Assembly (NCBI GenBank): GCA_001600875.1
Contig: BCLD01000001.1
Coordinates: forward strand, 1,893,933 to 1,957,932
Source of the DNA: Solicoccozyma terricola
Taxonomy: Eukaryota > Basidiomycota > Tremellomycetes > Filobasidiales > Piskurozymaceae
DNA length: 64,000 bases
Direction of reading: 5' to 3'
The notes under the pieces are model-generated. The model did no database searches and was not told the origin of the DNA. It worked only from the letters and a program-made list of their open reading frames with translations. Below, one piece after another: positions 35,220 through 45,284 of this stretch. Each line of letters starts with the position of its first letter. Position 1 is the first letter of the stretch. The translations under genes and the position numbers were made by a program.

Positions 35220-35282
<63 letters not shown>

Positions 35283-35557
35283 GCGCAGATGTCAGTGCCG
35301 GAGAAGAGAAGGGGATGATGCCGATCGGCATCGATCGGATCGAATGATGGAATCCGAATCTCGGGAATGTAATCAGAATAGGGTTGGAACTCACATCTCG
35401 AGACGCTGTTACCACCTTGATACATCTGGCCATTGTTGTAGGTGATGTCTGAATTGCCACCATTCTCGACTTGTGAGAAGGCACCACCGTTGGTGACACC
35501 ATGTCCGGTCACGTTGTTGCCGGTGACGCCGTTCCCAATCTTTGATTCAGCAGACAT
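34144..35557 (-). CDS. Acetate/ammonium-type transporter of the GPR1/FUN34/YaaH (ATO) family
   Basis: The start is MSAESKIGNGVTGNNVTGHG at 35557. The first exon is joined over a 232-nt intron (35163-35394) to FITPGGNPIDNSQPAFPVFH, then RKFANPAPLGLMGFGATTFV. The NPAPLGL motif is the family hallmark and lines the pore of acetate channels. Further membrane segments follow: TPNVILGMALAYGGLCQLLA, MWEFAAGNTFGATAFSSYGG and FWLSFGVLY, then exons SALGIYLSAWFIVTF and FTAAIAGYIALAGML, about six segments in all. Members export or import acetate (Ady2/Ato1) and some were described as ammonia exporters. The stop is at 34144-34146 after RARAAPAS. Introns carry a C62 run and a C14 run on the coding strand. 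Confidence 0.92.
34762..34775 (-). repeat. C14 homopolymer (coding strand) in an ATO-gene intron
   Basis: Fourteen G on +, read as C on the coding strand, lie shortly before the acceptor CCAACAG of the intron that precedes the exon for VPQFEVVAAYG. Confidence 0.75.
35220..35281 (-). repeat. C62 homopolymer (coding strand) in ATO intron 1
   Basis: Sixty-two G on +, read as C on the coding strand, are followed downstream by TTCCCTCC repeats and then the acceptor CACGTAG. This is the longest homopolymer in the window. The exact length is uncertain for technical reasons. Confidence 0.85.
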
Positions 35558-36764
35558 TGTAGGGGGTGTAGTTGTTGGGGAGAGTGGAAGGGGTGTGTGT
35601 GTGTGTGCTTAGTGGCAAATGTTGAGTGAGAAGTGGTGATGTATACGATTGAAAAGAAGGGCGAACAGGGGTCAGGATGAGTGACTGTGGTGTTTTCGTT
35701 AAGAGCGACTGCGGTTGGAACAGGTGGGTGCTATATACCCCTGCCGTGCAATGTCCCAACAGAATTCCCAATCGGGCAAGCTAGGCTGGCTGGAACTGGG
35801 AACTGAGGGTGCTGGGGCACTGGGGAATGACGGAGGAGCGATGGGGAGCGATTTGGAGAGCGATGGAGCTATGCTGACGGGGACGAATGGAAATGCTCGG
35901 TTATTGCAAAAAAAATTATTTCTGTGCCTTGGAATCGGCCGGCGAGGCAGATGTCCGAGCGGGGGGATGGCATGGAGTCACTGCAGACGGTGCCCCGTCG
36001 AGGCTGTACTGCTTCCGGTGCCCCCGGCGGCTCCCTCGCCACCGTCCCTCTCCTCCCGCGCCCCCATTGCCTCGGAGCCTAATTCAACGGTCTCCTTCGT
36101 GCGCGTCAGCCCCCCCCTCCCCATGCGCCAAGTGAACTCCGGAAATTGCATTCCCCGTGGGCCTCCGCCTCCGCCGACCCGTCCCCTAGCTCCACCGATC
36201 GATTCCCACTCGTCAGCTGACCATCAGCCCCCCCTCCCCTCCTCCCCAACAACATCGGCATCCGGGCATCGGTCTCTTACGATACCCGCTGTGACTGTGA
36301 GATATTCTTTCGGGTCGTCTTTCGGTCTTCCAGTCGTCTTCCCCTACCCCCGACTTGCACCGATATCCCGACAACTCAGTTCTTTTCTTCCCCGCCTCAT
36401 CCCCGGTCGTCGGTTGCTGGTCGTGGCATGCGGGGTCGGAAGCCATCGGCGTTGGATTCGTTAGTACGGGAATAGGAAGCTTTTTAGTCGCACACTCAGT
36501 AAAAAAAACGCAAAATCTTCTCAATATGTCGTGTTCATCACCCGTCGTGAGAATACAAGGTCCCAGACTGTATAGCTGCTACTCTAATGCCACACCCCAA
36601 CGGAATCCCCATCGTTCTCCCAGTCCGTCTGTCGGTCCGTTGTCCACTGCTCAGATTCAGACGAAACATACGTGTCGAACGCTACTGCTATCCTCGCTTC
36701 ATCGAGTAGTCGACCCTTCTACAGTTGTTTATTCTTCTACTCTTTGTCGTTTCATCTCTTGATG
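35558..36764. promoter_or_regulatory. ATO upstream region with TATA box and AGGGG element
   Basis: The sequence upstream of the ATO start reads, on its coding strand, AGGGGTATATAG (35731-35742), about 175 bp before the ATG. It combines a TATA box with an STRE-type AGGGG. The rest, up to the end of the acidic-protein gene, is C-rich with several CCCCTCC and CCCCGCC words like those bound by CreA/Mig1 zinc-finger repressors; that regulation is an inference. No gene is supported here. Confidence 0.45.
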
Positions 36765-38634
36765 CTAGGTGGCTCCCATTCGTCGTGTCCTCGTCCTAGC
36801 CGCCTTCTCTACCACCATCATCTTCGACCTCGAGTATCTGTTGTCGCCCGTCGATCGTTTCGAGTCGGGCGAGTTGCGTTTCCTTCCACCGCCTCCGACT
36901 CTCGACTTGATCCTCGGAGCGGGTCGAGGACTTTCCCCAACCAGCGTTCTCTCATCTGACGAAGAAGATTGATCGTATCCAATTGAAAACTCAGCCATAG
37001 ACGGTTCAACCGGAGACGACCACGTTACTCTACTATTTGGGCTGTCGTTTCCCGTCTTCTCCGTTCGATCACGTATCATCCCTAGAGCGTCTCCCAACTT
37101 TGACAAACGACGACGAACGGTCTCATCGCCGAAACCAACAGCAGGATCTTCAAGCTGATTCCCGACCCCGAGAGCTACCTTGCCGATGTGAAACGCGAGA
37201 ACATCGTCATCATCCGAGTCATCGTCATCCTCTCCAATAATCTCATTCGACCATGATGTTCTACGAACAACGTTAATCTGTCGTCCTCGTTGTTGTAAAG
37301 GAGTCATCGGTGGACGATCCAGCGAATGAGATATGTTTGTCGTTAATCCGTCGTCTTCTGCACGCGCACGTTGATATCGACCTGTAGTGCCGACCTGTAC
37401 TGGTTCAGAGAAACGGCGAAAAGCAGATCGAGTAGAGGTTGTAGTGAGACAGGGGGCGATTAGATTAGACGTAGTAGTAGACAAAGACAAGTGCGGTCGT
37501 TGATCCTCGATCAGCGGGTTTCGACGATGAACGGGATTCGGACCTAGTACTCGTCGTGCTGTTTCTTCGACTGGAAGACTGAAGTGGACTCTACGATTAG
37601 GTATGCTGTTCTTGTTACTATTTCGACGGAGATTTCAAGATCCACATAAGCATCCCTGGATCCACCCGATTTGGTTTGCACTCACAATCTCATCGCCGAC
37701 CCGCGTCTTGATATGTACCTACGTTGTTTCTTGCCATCATTCGTCGTCATGCCATCTTCTTCCAGCTCGCGTTCAAACTCGATCAAACCACTTTCCAATT
37801 CCTGATCCTCCAATCTTTCACCCGCTCGACGTGTTCTCTTGAGAGATCCGATTTGACGTTCGGAATGAGAACCGTTTCCCAGATTCGGGATATCATCTTC
37901 TTCATCTCGTTCTTGATTCAATCGACGGTGATTCATCCCATTCTTCCCATTCAGCTTCCGTCTCTTCGGTTCACCATCTTGTAGATTCAACGGAGACATC
38001 AATGTTCGACCGCCAGCAAAAAGAGGAGTTGAAGTAACGATAGGGGACCAGGAGAGGGAATCGATTTCATCTTCGTCGTCGTCGTCGTCGTCGTCATCAT
38101 CGTCAAATAGATCGAATTCAATATTGCTTTGTCGTAGTTCATTATCGAAGATCATGGGCTGATACTGTTCGATGGGAAAGTCGTGGTGTTCCAAGGTCAT
38201 GTCGTTTCGTTTTCCGTCGTAATATAATTCATTCGCGTGCTTGGAAGAGTATGATCGTGGTCGAAAAGTGGATAGATATGAAGGAGGTGAGATATTTGAC
38301 TATGGACAATAATCGATCAGGTTGTGGCGGTACGTAGGTGATGACGACCCAACCTCACCTCAATGCTCCCATCCACCATCAACGGCGTCATCGGAGACAG
38401 TAACAACGGATCATCCTCCTCGTCTTCCCCATCATCCTCTGCATCATGACGCATCGAACCATCCTCCTCTTCATGCAAACGCCCATCCTCCATCTCATCA
38501 TCCACCGTAGCGGCCCTTGCCGACCTCGACTGCCGCTTCCGATGAGCGCTATAGGTGATGTGTGATTTGCGCTTCTTAGGGAAAGGGTCGTGGTCTGGTG
38601 TGAGCGGGAGGGATATGCTGCTGTTGGTTGCCAT
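36765..38634 (-). CDS. Unrecognised acidic, Ser/Arg-rich protein
   Basis: Three exons can be joined in frame. The first is MATNSSISLPLTPDHDPFPK to MVDGSIE (38634 to about 38361). It joins across a small intron to SNISPPSYLSTFRPRSYSSK and a long exon with a run of ten Asp. A 103-nt-class intron near 37685-37583 then leads to IPNRRVHFSLPVEETARRVL and the last exon, which ends TRTRRMGAT. The protein has about 510 residues, no membrane segments, several basic clusters (KRRKLNGKNG, RSKMMVVEKAARTRTRR) and acidic runs, which suggests a nuclear protein. I do not recognise a domain. An upstream in-frame Met at 38868 exists, but it would run into the promoter of the next gene. Confidence 0.6.
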
Positions 38635-38814
38635 TGATGTATGAGGGATGGCCGTGGATGGTCCCTGGCTGTGGTGTTGGTTGACCGATGTTCCACTGTC
38701 ACGTGCCGGAAATGGGGAAACGTCCGCCACGTCATCGGCGTTCGCCGGTTTCATCTCATCGCCGGGCCGGGGGAGAGAGATTGAGCGAGAGATTGGATGG
38801 AGGACTCGACCCCC

Positions 38815-38920
38815 AACCTCTTTGTCCAACCTCCTCTTCCAACCTCCCCTTCCAACCCCCTCTTCCAACCTCCCCTTTCAATCCCCTCTTCCAACCTCCC
38901 CTTTCAATCTCCTCTTGTCC
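38815..38920. repeat. CTTCCAACCTCC tandem repeat before the SMP-30 gene
   Basis: About nine imperfect copies of a 12-base unit, CTTCCAACCTCC or TTTCAATCCCCT, lie directly upstream of the start codon at 38924. It forms a pyrimidine-rich leader of about 100 bases. Confidence 0.75.
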
Positions 38921-38923
38921 ACC

Positions 38924-40513
38924 ATGGTTACTACTATCACCGTCACCGAACCCTTCCTCGCCTGTCAGAACCAGCTCGGTGAAGGTGAGTATCCCACTGT
39001 CCACGCATAGACATCCTGTCAATTCCATCCTCACCCTCTTCGTCCACGCACAGGATGCCTCTGGGACATCGAGAGCCAGCTTCTATACTGGTTGGATATC
39101 AAACGTGGTCAAATTCATGTGTATGTGCTGGACTGCGTTGCTGGCAGTCGGCTTTTGTACGCTGTACCCTGATTCACAACTACCTACTTCTGCGCCGCAA
39201 TTCCACCGCTTATTACAGATTGGATCCAAAAACCAAATATCACGGTATCGACGAATACGACGGAGAGTGGATAACCAGTCTTGCTTTGACCAAGGACGGT
39301 AGCAGTGTATGTCCACATTCTCTTCTCTACCCTTGGCTCCGTTCACCCCTTCAACTCTCTCCATCCCACTACCTAGTTTATCGGAACGCACAACCACCAT
39401 CTAGCCTACTTCCCTCTTCCTTCGCGTCCCACCACAACATCTCCTACGCCTGTTAAGCGACAATCAACCATCCCACCCAAGGGGAAGACACTAGAAGTTG
39501 CTGCTAAATATAGAGAGGACAAGGAGGGTGGTTGCGATCGATTCAACGACGGGAGTTGTGATGCGCAAGGAAGGTTCTGGTGCGTTTTAAAAGCGTTCTC
39601 TGATATGCGAAAGGGAAGAATATTTAAATGCTTGTTGTTGAATTTGCAGGGTAGGGACCATGGGTCTGATTCCTGGAAACTTCAAGGGCGGACAACTCTA
39701 CCGGTTCGTCTACCTCCCCCGTCTCCGGTTTTTGCTATTCCACTGACTTTCCCTTTTGTTCACCAATACAGATACGACCCAGATGGGAAAGTCGCCACGA
39801 TTTCTGAGAATATTGGTGTCAGTAATGGTCTAGGGTGGAGTTTGGATCAGAAGACAATGTGTTCGTGAATTGAGATAGCTAGCGTTGGTTGTGCTTTCCA
39901 TACACTGATTGAACCAAATTCTCGTTCGCCCTGACAGACTTCATCGACTCTCCGAAATTGACTGTATCGGCGTACGACTTTGATGCTGTGAGTTGTCAAA
40001 TCCTTACTCTTGTGACCTCGCTCAGAGAGGATGATATCCTTTTCTAACGCCGGGGACCTCTCACCCAGACAACCGGCACAATCTCTTCTGAACGTACGTT
40101 CGCCCCAGCCCACCCTTTCACCCAAGGATGTTTCGACGGGATGTGCACCGATGCCGAAGGCGGAGTTTGGACTGCTCGATGGCAAGATTCAAAGGTCGTT
40201 AGGTATCTCCCTGATGGAACGATGGATTTAATCATCGAGTTGCCCAAGGTCCTCAATGTCACTTGTTGTATCTTTGGCGGTGAGTGATTAGCGACCGGTC
40301 ATGATGTATCCGACGGCTTTGTTTGCGCCCTTGACTGACGACTGGCAACGCCATCTCGCTTCAGGTGAAGACATGTCTGATCTCTTCATCACTACTGCCT
40401 GCGCCACCGAGAACAACGCAGGGACAGTCGCAGATTATCCGCAGGGTGGGGACCTGTTCAAGGTGAGGATCCCAGGCGTGAAGGGCGTCGAGAGGCATCG
40501 ATTTGGTGCATGA
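38924..40513 (+). CDS. SMP-30/gluconolactonase (regucalcin-like) lactonase
   Basis: The start is MVTTITVTEPFLACQNQLGE, spliced to GCLWDIESQLLYWLDI, giving the family opening GEGxxWD with its metal-binding Glu. Exons then give RLDPKTKYHGIDEYDG, the block CDRFNDGSCDAQGRFWVG, SNGLGWSLDQKTM, FDGMCTDAEGGVWTARW and, near the end, DLFITTACATENN. The Asn and Asp ligands of the divalent metal in SMP-30 (NGLxW and DGMCxD) are present. The protein is a six-bladed propeller of about 360 residues that hydrolyses sugar lactones. An insertion rich in Pro and Thr (about 39410-39490) separates two blades. There is no signal peptide, so it is probably cytosolic. Confidence 0.9.
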
Positions 40514-40799
40514 AGTTTTGGTACGAGGTACTGCCTTATGAAACCACGGTACAATGTATTCGAGTAGTCTGCCAAGGCGTCACATGAGGGCAATGATTTG
40601 GGTTTTCGTGAGAAAGAAAGACGCAGATGGTCTCATGATGATCATATCCTCTCAACCGAATAACAACACAGTACTAAAGAAAGCTCCGTAATCGCGCCGA
40701 TGAACGGAACACAAGTCATCATAAAATCCTTCCCTGCGAGTCGATCTCGATATCAATCCGTCTCCACGCTCAACTTTCGACACTTGAAAGGCGAGACGC

Positions 40800-41276
40800 T
40801 TAATCGAACAGACCGAAGCCCATGTCGTCATCGGACTGTACAACGGGATAGATAAATTAGCAATCCGAGAACCACATCGACGTCGAATACGCGGGAACAC
40901 TCACCTCCTCCTTGGCCTCAGCCTTCTCCTCCTCGGCGGCCTCAGCGGCAGCAGCTGGGGCAGCACCGCCAGCGGCGGCTGGGGCAGAGGCGGCAGCACC
41001 ACCACCACCACCGGATGGGACGGAAGCGAGCTTGGCAGAACCCTCGGCGATGAGCTGAGAGTGATGGTGAAAGGATCAGTCGATGCGTCTCGAGTAAGGT
41101 CAGAGCTCGAAACTCACCTCGTTGATGTCCTTGCCCTCGAGCTCAGAGATCAACTTCTCCAACCTGGACTCATCGGCCTCAACACCACCAGCGGCGAGGA
41201 GAGACTTGATGTCAGCGGCGGATGGGGAGGTGTTACCACCGAGAGAGAGGAGGAGATACGCGGCGATGTGCTTCAT
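40800..41276 (-). CDS. RPP2: 60S acidic ribosomal protein P2
   Basis: The protein starts [20 protein letters not shown] at 41276 and continues [20 protein letters not shown] and [13 protein letters not shown]. Two introns follow, then [18 protein letters not shown], an Ala/Gly-rich hinge and the acidic tail [13 protein letters not shown] that recruits translation GTPases. The MK-AAYLLL start and GKDINELIAEG helix mark P2 rather than P1. Its start lies head to head with the S15 gene, 523 bp apart. Confidence 0.96.
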
Positions 41277-41799
41277 TTTGTTTCTGAGAAGGAGAAAGAA
41301 AAAAAGAAAAGAAAAAGAGAGTTTTCGGAAGAGGTAAGCGGGAAGGTTGTCGGACCTTGGAACACCGAAGATCGCTGAACTCACTGTGTGGGGTTTTTGT
41401 AAGTGGTCAAAGGGGGGCTCGTAAACCGAATTAAGCTAGTGAATGTCTAGCAGGTATACGTGATTGCCTTTGAAGGGTGATGGATGTGTGTGTGAAGAAG
41501 GGATAGGAAGAGGCGACTAGGAGGGAGGAGGGTGGGAAGGGGGGAGTGCCACATTGCATCACGTGACTGACCAGCTGAACCCTCCCCCCTTTCCCCTTCC
41601 GCCTCGCCCTAAGCGCATCCCCACCCTGGCTGTCGGCGATAAGATCTGCGCTTCCCGATGCGCCCACCCCCTGCCACCGCCCAGCGCGCTTAAGTCTGGT
41701 TTCCCCCCCGCCCTCCGTCCCCTCTCGGCCTCGCTTGCTCCTGGGTGGTGTCGATAGCAGGCCAAGTAGCATCAAACTAGTTCTTCAACACACATCAAC
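41277..41799. promoter_or_regulatory. Shared promoter of P2 and S15 genes
   Basis: This 523-bp divergent region contains one TCACGTGA palindrome (41559-41566) close to its centre and long C-rich and T-rich tracts toward the S15 side. Co-regulation of the two ribosomal genes is inferred from the layout. Confidence 0.5.
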
Positions 41800-43001
41800 A
41801 TGGTGAGTCGCAGGTGAACGCATGGGGTATGGGAATGGTACCAGTTTAGCAGTGTGGGAGGGAGGTTCATCTGGCGCCAACATTCTCGCCATCGAATCAA
41901 ACCCTCCGTTCCAAGGTGGGCAAGTTCGAAGCATCAAGAATCAAAAGGTCAAAGGTCAAACATCGACGAGGAATGGCGCATTGCCAAGCAGAAGCTGGGA
42001 TACAACGATAGATGTCGAGGAAGGCGTGGTATATGGGAGAGGGACTTGGAAGTCCAAGACGACAGAGGACGATAAAGCTCATATGGCGCTGCACAAGATG
42101 ATGAAGAGTTCGACATTCCAATCGGCACGGAGTTCACCATACACCTACCAAGGTTCATTACATCCCGCTATCAGCAAAAGCGACTCACCGCCATCAAACC
42201 CCCCCGCCCACCCACACTGCAGACTGATCTCTTCCCTAACCCCTTTTCAACAGCCTTTTCCAAACCCACTAACCCATAATACCTTGACACTTTTGCAGGC
42301 TGACGCAGAATTCACCGACCCAGTTGAGGCCGCCGAGTTGAAGAGGAAGCGTACTTTCCGAAAGTACTCTTACCGAGGTATCGAGCTCGACAAGCTTTTG
42401 GACTTGAGCAATGACCAGTTCATTGAGGTGCGTTCCTCCCAAGTCCCTACCCGCATCACCCGCCGATATAAAAGAAAAAAACTAAATGGCCTTTCCTACC
42501 ATCCCCTCGCCCACAGCTCGTCCACGCTCGTGCCCGCAGACGTTTCCAACGAGGACTCAAGCGCAAGCCCCTCGGTCTCCTCAAGAAGCTCCGAAAGGCC
42601 AAGAAGGAGGCTGCACCCAACGAGAAGCCAGCCACCGTCAAGACCCACTTGAGGAACATGATCATCGTTCCCGAGATGATTGGTAGTGTTTGTGGTGTTT
42701 ACGTGAGTAGGGGCCAATGTCAAGGTAAACGTGAAGAAGACTTGGTGTTGATGTGTGCGTGATTTTCTTGGTCACATCGATCAGAACGGCAAGTCCTTCG
42801 TCACTGTCGAGGTCAAGCCAGAGATGACCGGTCACTACCTCGGAGAGTTCTCGTGAGTTGTTTGGTTCTCCTTGAATCAATTGTCACAACTCCATCTCAT
42901 TTACATTGCTATCTCCTCTCAGCATCACCTACCAAGCCGTATCCCACGGTCGTGCCGGTGGTGGTGCAACCACTTCGTCCAGGTTCATCCCTCTCAAGTA
43001 A
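41800..43001 (+). CDS. RPS15: 40S ribosomal protein S15 (uS19)
   Basis: The first exon is the ATG alone (41800-41802), directly followed by donor gtgagt. An intron of about 495 nt ends at TTTTGCAG near 42299. The protein then reads [60 protein letters not shown] and [18 protein letters not shown]. The end is [20 protein letters not shown], then [10 protein letters not shown]. This is uS19 at full length, about 150 residues, on the head of the small subunit near the decoding centre. Four further short introns are present. An open frame that runs through the first intron is not coding. Confidence 0.95.
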
Positions 43002-43253
43002 ACCTCTGATCATCACTCGGACGACTCTCTAATATTACTCAAAAAGTCTCGAGAACGGGGATCACTCAGAAGTCGGACTATGCACGGCGATGGAGAGATG
43101 TCGAATTCTCAGTTGGAGGGGAATCTTTGATGACACTTTTGTTTTTCTTTTGCGATGATGACATCTGTCTCGTTTGGATTTTATTGCCGGTGTTCGCCTG
43201 TCGATTTGCGTCCTGATCATGTTCTGCATTGGGTACAATACTCGATCGTCTAT

Positions 43254-45060
43254 TCACTTTTGCCGTCGTACACGCAATCCTGTTCCACTATCCGACCGTT
43301 CAACCTTCTCCATCGATGTGCTCATGCCATTCGTCGCTGTGGCCGTAATCACTGCCGATTCCTCTTCCTCCTCCTTACTTGGCTCTGCTGACGGTGGACT
43401 GGCGTAACTGTATAGCAAAGGCCCAACTACACGAGGTCGAGTTCGAACGTTATTAGTGCGTCTCCATCCAGGCTGTGTCAAGGCACTCACGGAGGACCAT
43501 CATCGCTCCGCACGCCAAACCAATATTGTATCCCGAACCATAGTACACCACGCTTATCAACAGAGAGACTGCTTTCCGAACAGTAAGAATGAGGTTGACC
43601 GAGACAGCCGATACTCTCTGCGACAAGCGGTGAAAAAACAAAAGGTTTTTGAGTTCCGCGCACGAACTCCTCCCTGATGACATGACATGGGCCCGTTAAC
43701 TCACCGACGTTAATCGGTTGACTCCTCTTATACACAATCCCTGCGTCACCACGTTAGTGGCCAACGCCACCCAACCTGTCGGAATAGCAATATGCCAATC
43801 GTTCATCGCCTCTCCTCCGCCAACTGGGTACTTGTTCGGCGTGAGAGCCGATGGAAATGGTATACGAAGTGGAGGGGATTGAGTGAGGGTGACGAAGTTG
43901 GCTCGAAGTGACGAGTGGAAGGGGATGAAGAATGGTAACGACAGAAAATGCTATATGAATCCAAACGATGAGCTGAAGACCGAGCCGCTTGCTTTGACCA
44001 CTCACTTGATAAAACAACCCTTCCTTCCACACCGCACCATACCGCTTATAAGTCCCTTCCTGCCATAATCCCAAGAAGGCGGAAAGCACTAGCGCGCAGG
44101 TCAAAAGAGCGATCCCAAGTGCATATTGCATCTCAGCGGATAGTCCAGGAGTGAGTGTCGTTATATCGGCGGTGGACGAAGAGATTGACGGAGGCCTGGT
44201 TTTGGATTTGGGAGGGGCGGATATGGTGGCAAGGAGGATACCGCCTGTGACTAGGAACACAGCGGTCTGCAATTGAAGGTCTTTTGAGCTCACGCCCACC
44301 TGCACACTCAAATTGAGCGCTGGCACTTACGACTTGCAAGCCTGAATACCTCTTGTTGCCGATGAGCCATCCAACAGCCATCGAAATGGAGAGGCCTTAT
44401 GTGATGACTTTGTCAGTGAGAAGATAAAGGCTTGTAACGTCAGACAGAGACAGCTCACCGCCGGACCTGAAGATGATATGAACAGGTAGTGGGACCTGTA
44501 TTGTTAACGAGGAACACCATCAGATTCTGCTGCCATATATCCCTTCCCACGAGGATCTTGCTTACCTTCAAACTCAAAGCAAAGTTGTTCATCAAAGATA
44601 CTGCTAGAAAAAGCACAACTTGCACGAACCACCTTCGGAGAGGCACGATTCGAGGTCTTATCCGTGGCACCCATGTCGAAACTGTCTTTCCGCCCGCTGT
44701 CTTGTTTTCAAATGTGATCTGCGTGGATGCCGTCTGTGCTGTTACGTATGCGAATTGAGCAAACGTGAGGAAGATGCCTGTATGAGGTGGCAGGCGCGTT
44801 TTGAGTGTCCTTCCAAATAATCGTATTTGCTTGAAAGACCTCACCGGCATTTGGAAAGTGCTTCAAGACAGCTTCCAGAGCAAAAACATTCCTGATGATA
44901 GTGGGAGAGCGTGGAGAGCGTCAACATCGACATTGATGTCACTGGCCGGACGCTGTCCTCACCAGCAACATCCTCCGAATACCATCCCTAATATAGACGT
45001 CCATTCGAGTAGATCAGAGCTGCTGACGGTTCCCCGTGGTACTGCAATGCCCTCTGCCAT
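43254..45060 (-). CDS. UDP-GlcNAc-type nucleotide-sugar transporter (YEA4/SLC35B4-like)
   Basis: The start is MAEGIAVPRGTVSSSDLLEW, then TSILGMVFGGCCWNVFALEA. After splicing come GIFLTFAQFAYVTAQTA, RRWFVQVVLFLAVSLMNNFA, a VPVHIIFRSGG stretch, MAVGWLIGNKRYSGLQV and VTGGILLATI. Later exons give VNLILTVRKAVSLLISVVYY. The blocks NxFALE, FAQF, LNN, FRSGG and LTVRK-SLL are those of the UAA transporter family (Yea4, SLC35B4), Golgi/ER carriers of UDP-GlcNAc and related sugars for cell-wall and glycan synthesis. There are about ten membrane segments. The stop is at 43254-43256 after GLRVRRQK, with a Ser/Glu-rich cytosolic tail. Confidence 0.88.
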
Positions 45061-45284
45061 GTGAGCGGGACGGGCGATGCAGTATGATCCTTGCTGTCTG
45101 TCGGTAGTTGAGCAAGTTGTGAACCAAGTAACATTGTCGAAACGTGGTTAAGGATCACGTGACCAATATCATCAACGCCACTACAATCGACAACCAGTGG
45201 TCAACTACAACACAAATCTGGTAAAATGCGCTTCCCCATCTCGCATTGATTCGCCATCCAACTTCCCTTCCAGATCACGCACCC

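Noticed and set aside
35715..36464. Open frame of 249 codons upstream of the ATO gene
   Set aside because: Low-complexity Pro/Ser/Arg translation in a C-rich promoter region, with overlapping frames on both strands and no splice structure or family similarity.
42102..42225. Possible box C/D snoRNA in S15 intron 1 (a TGATGA and a distant CTGA)
   Set aside because: The boxes are about 120 bases apart, with no terminal stem and no clear C'/D' boxes; chance is likely.
41822..42652. Open frame of 276 codons overlapping the S15 gene
   Set aside because: It runs through S15 intron 1 and into S15 exons in a different frame; the S15 protein explains the exons.
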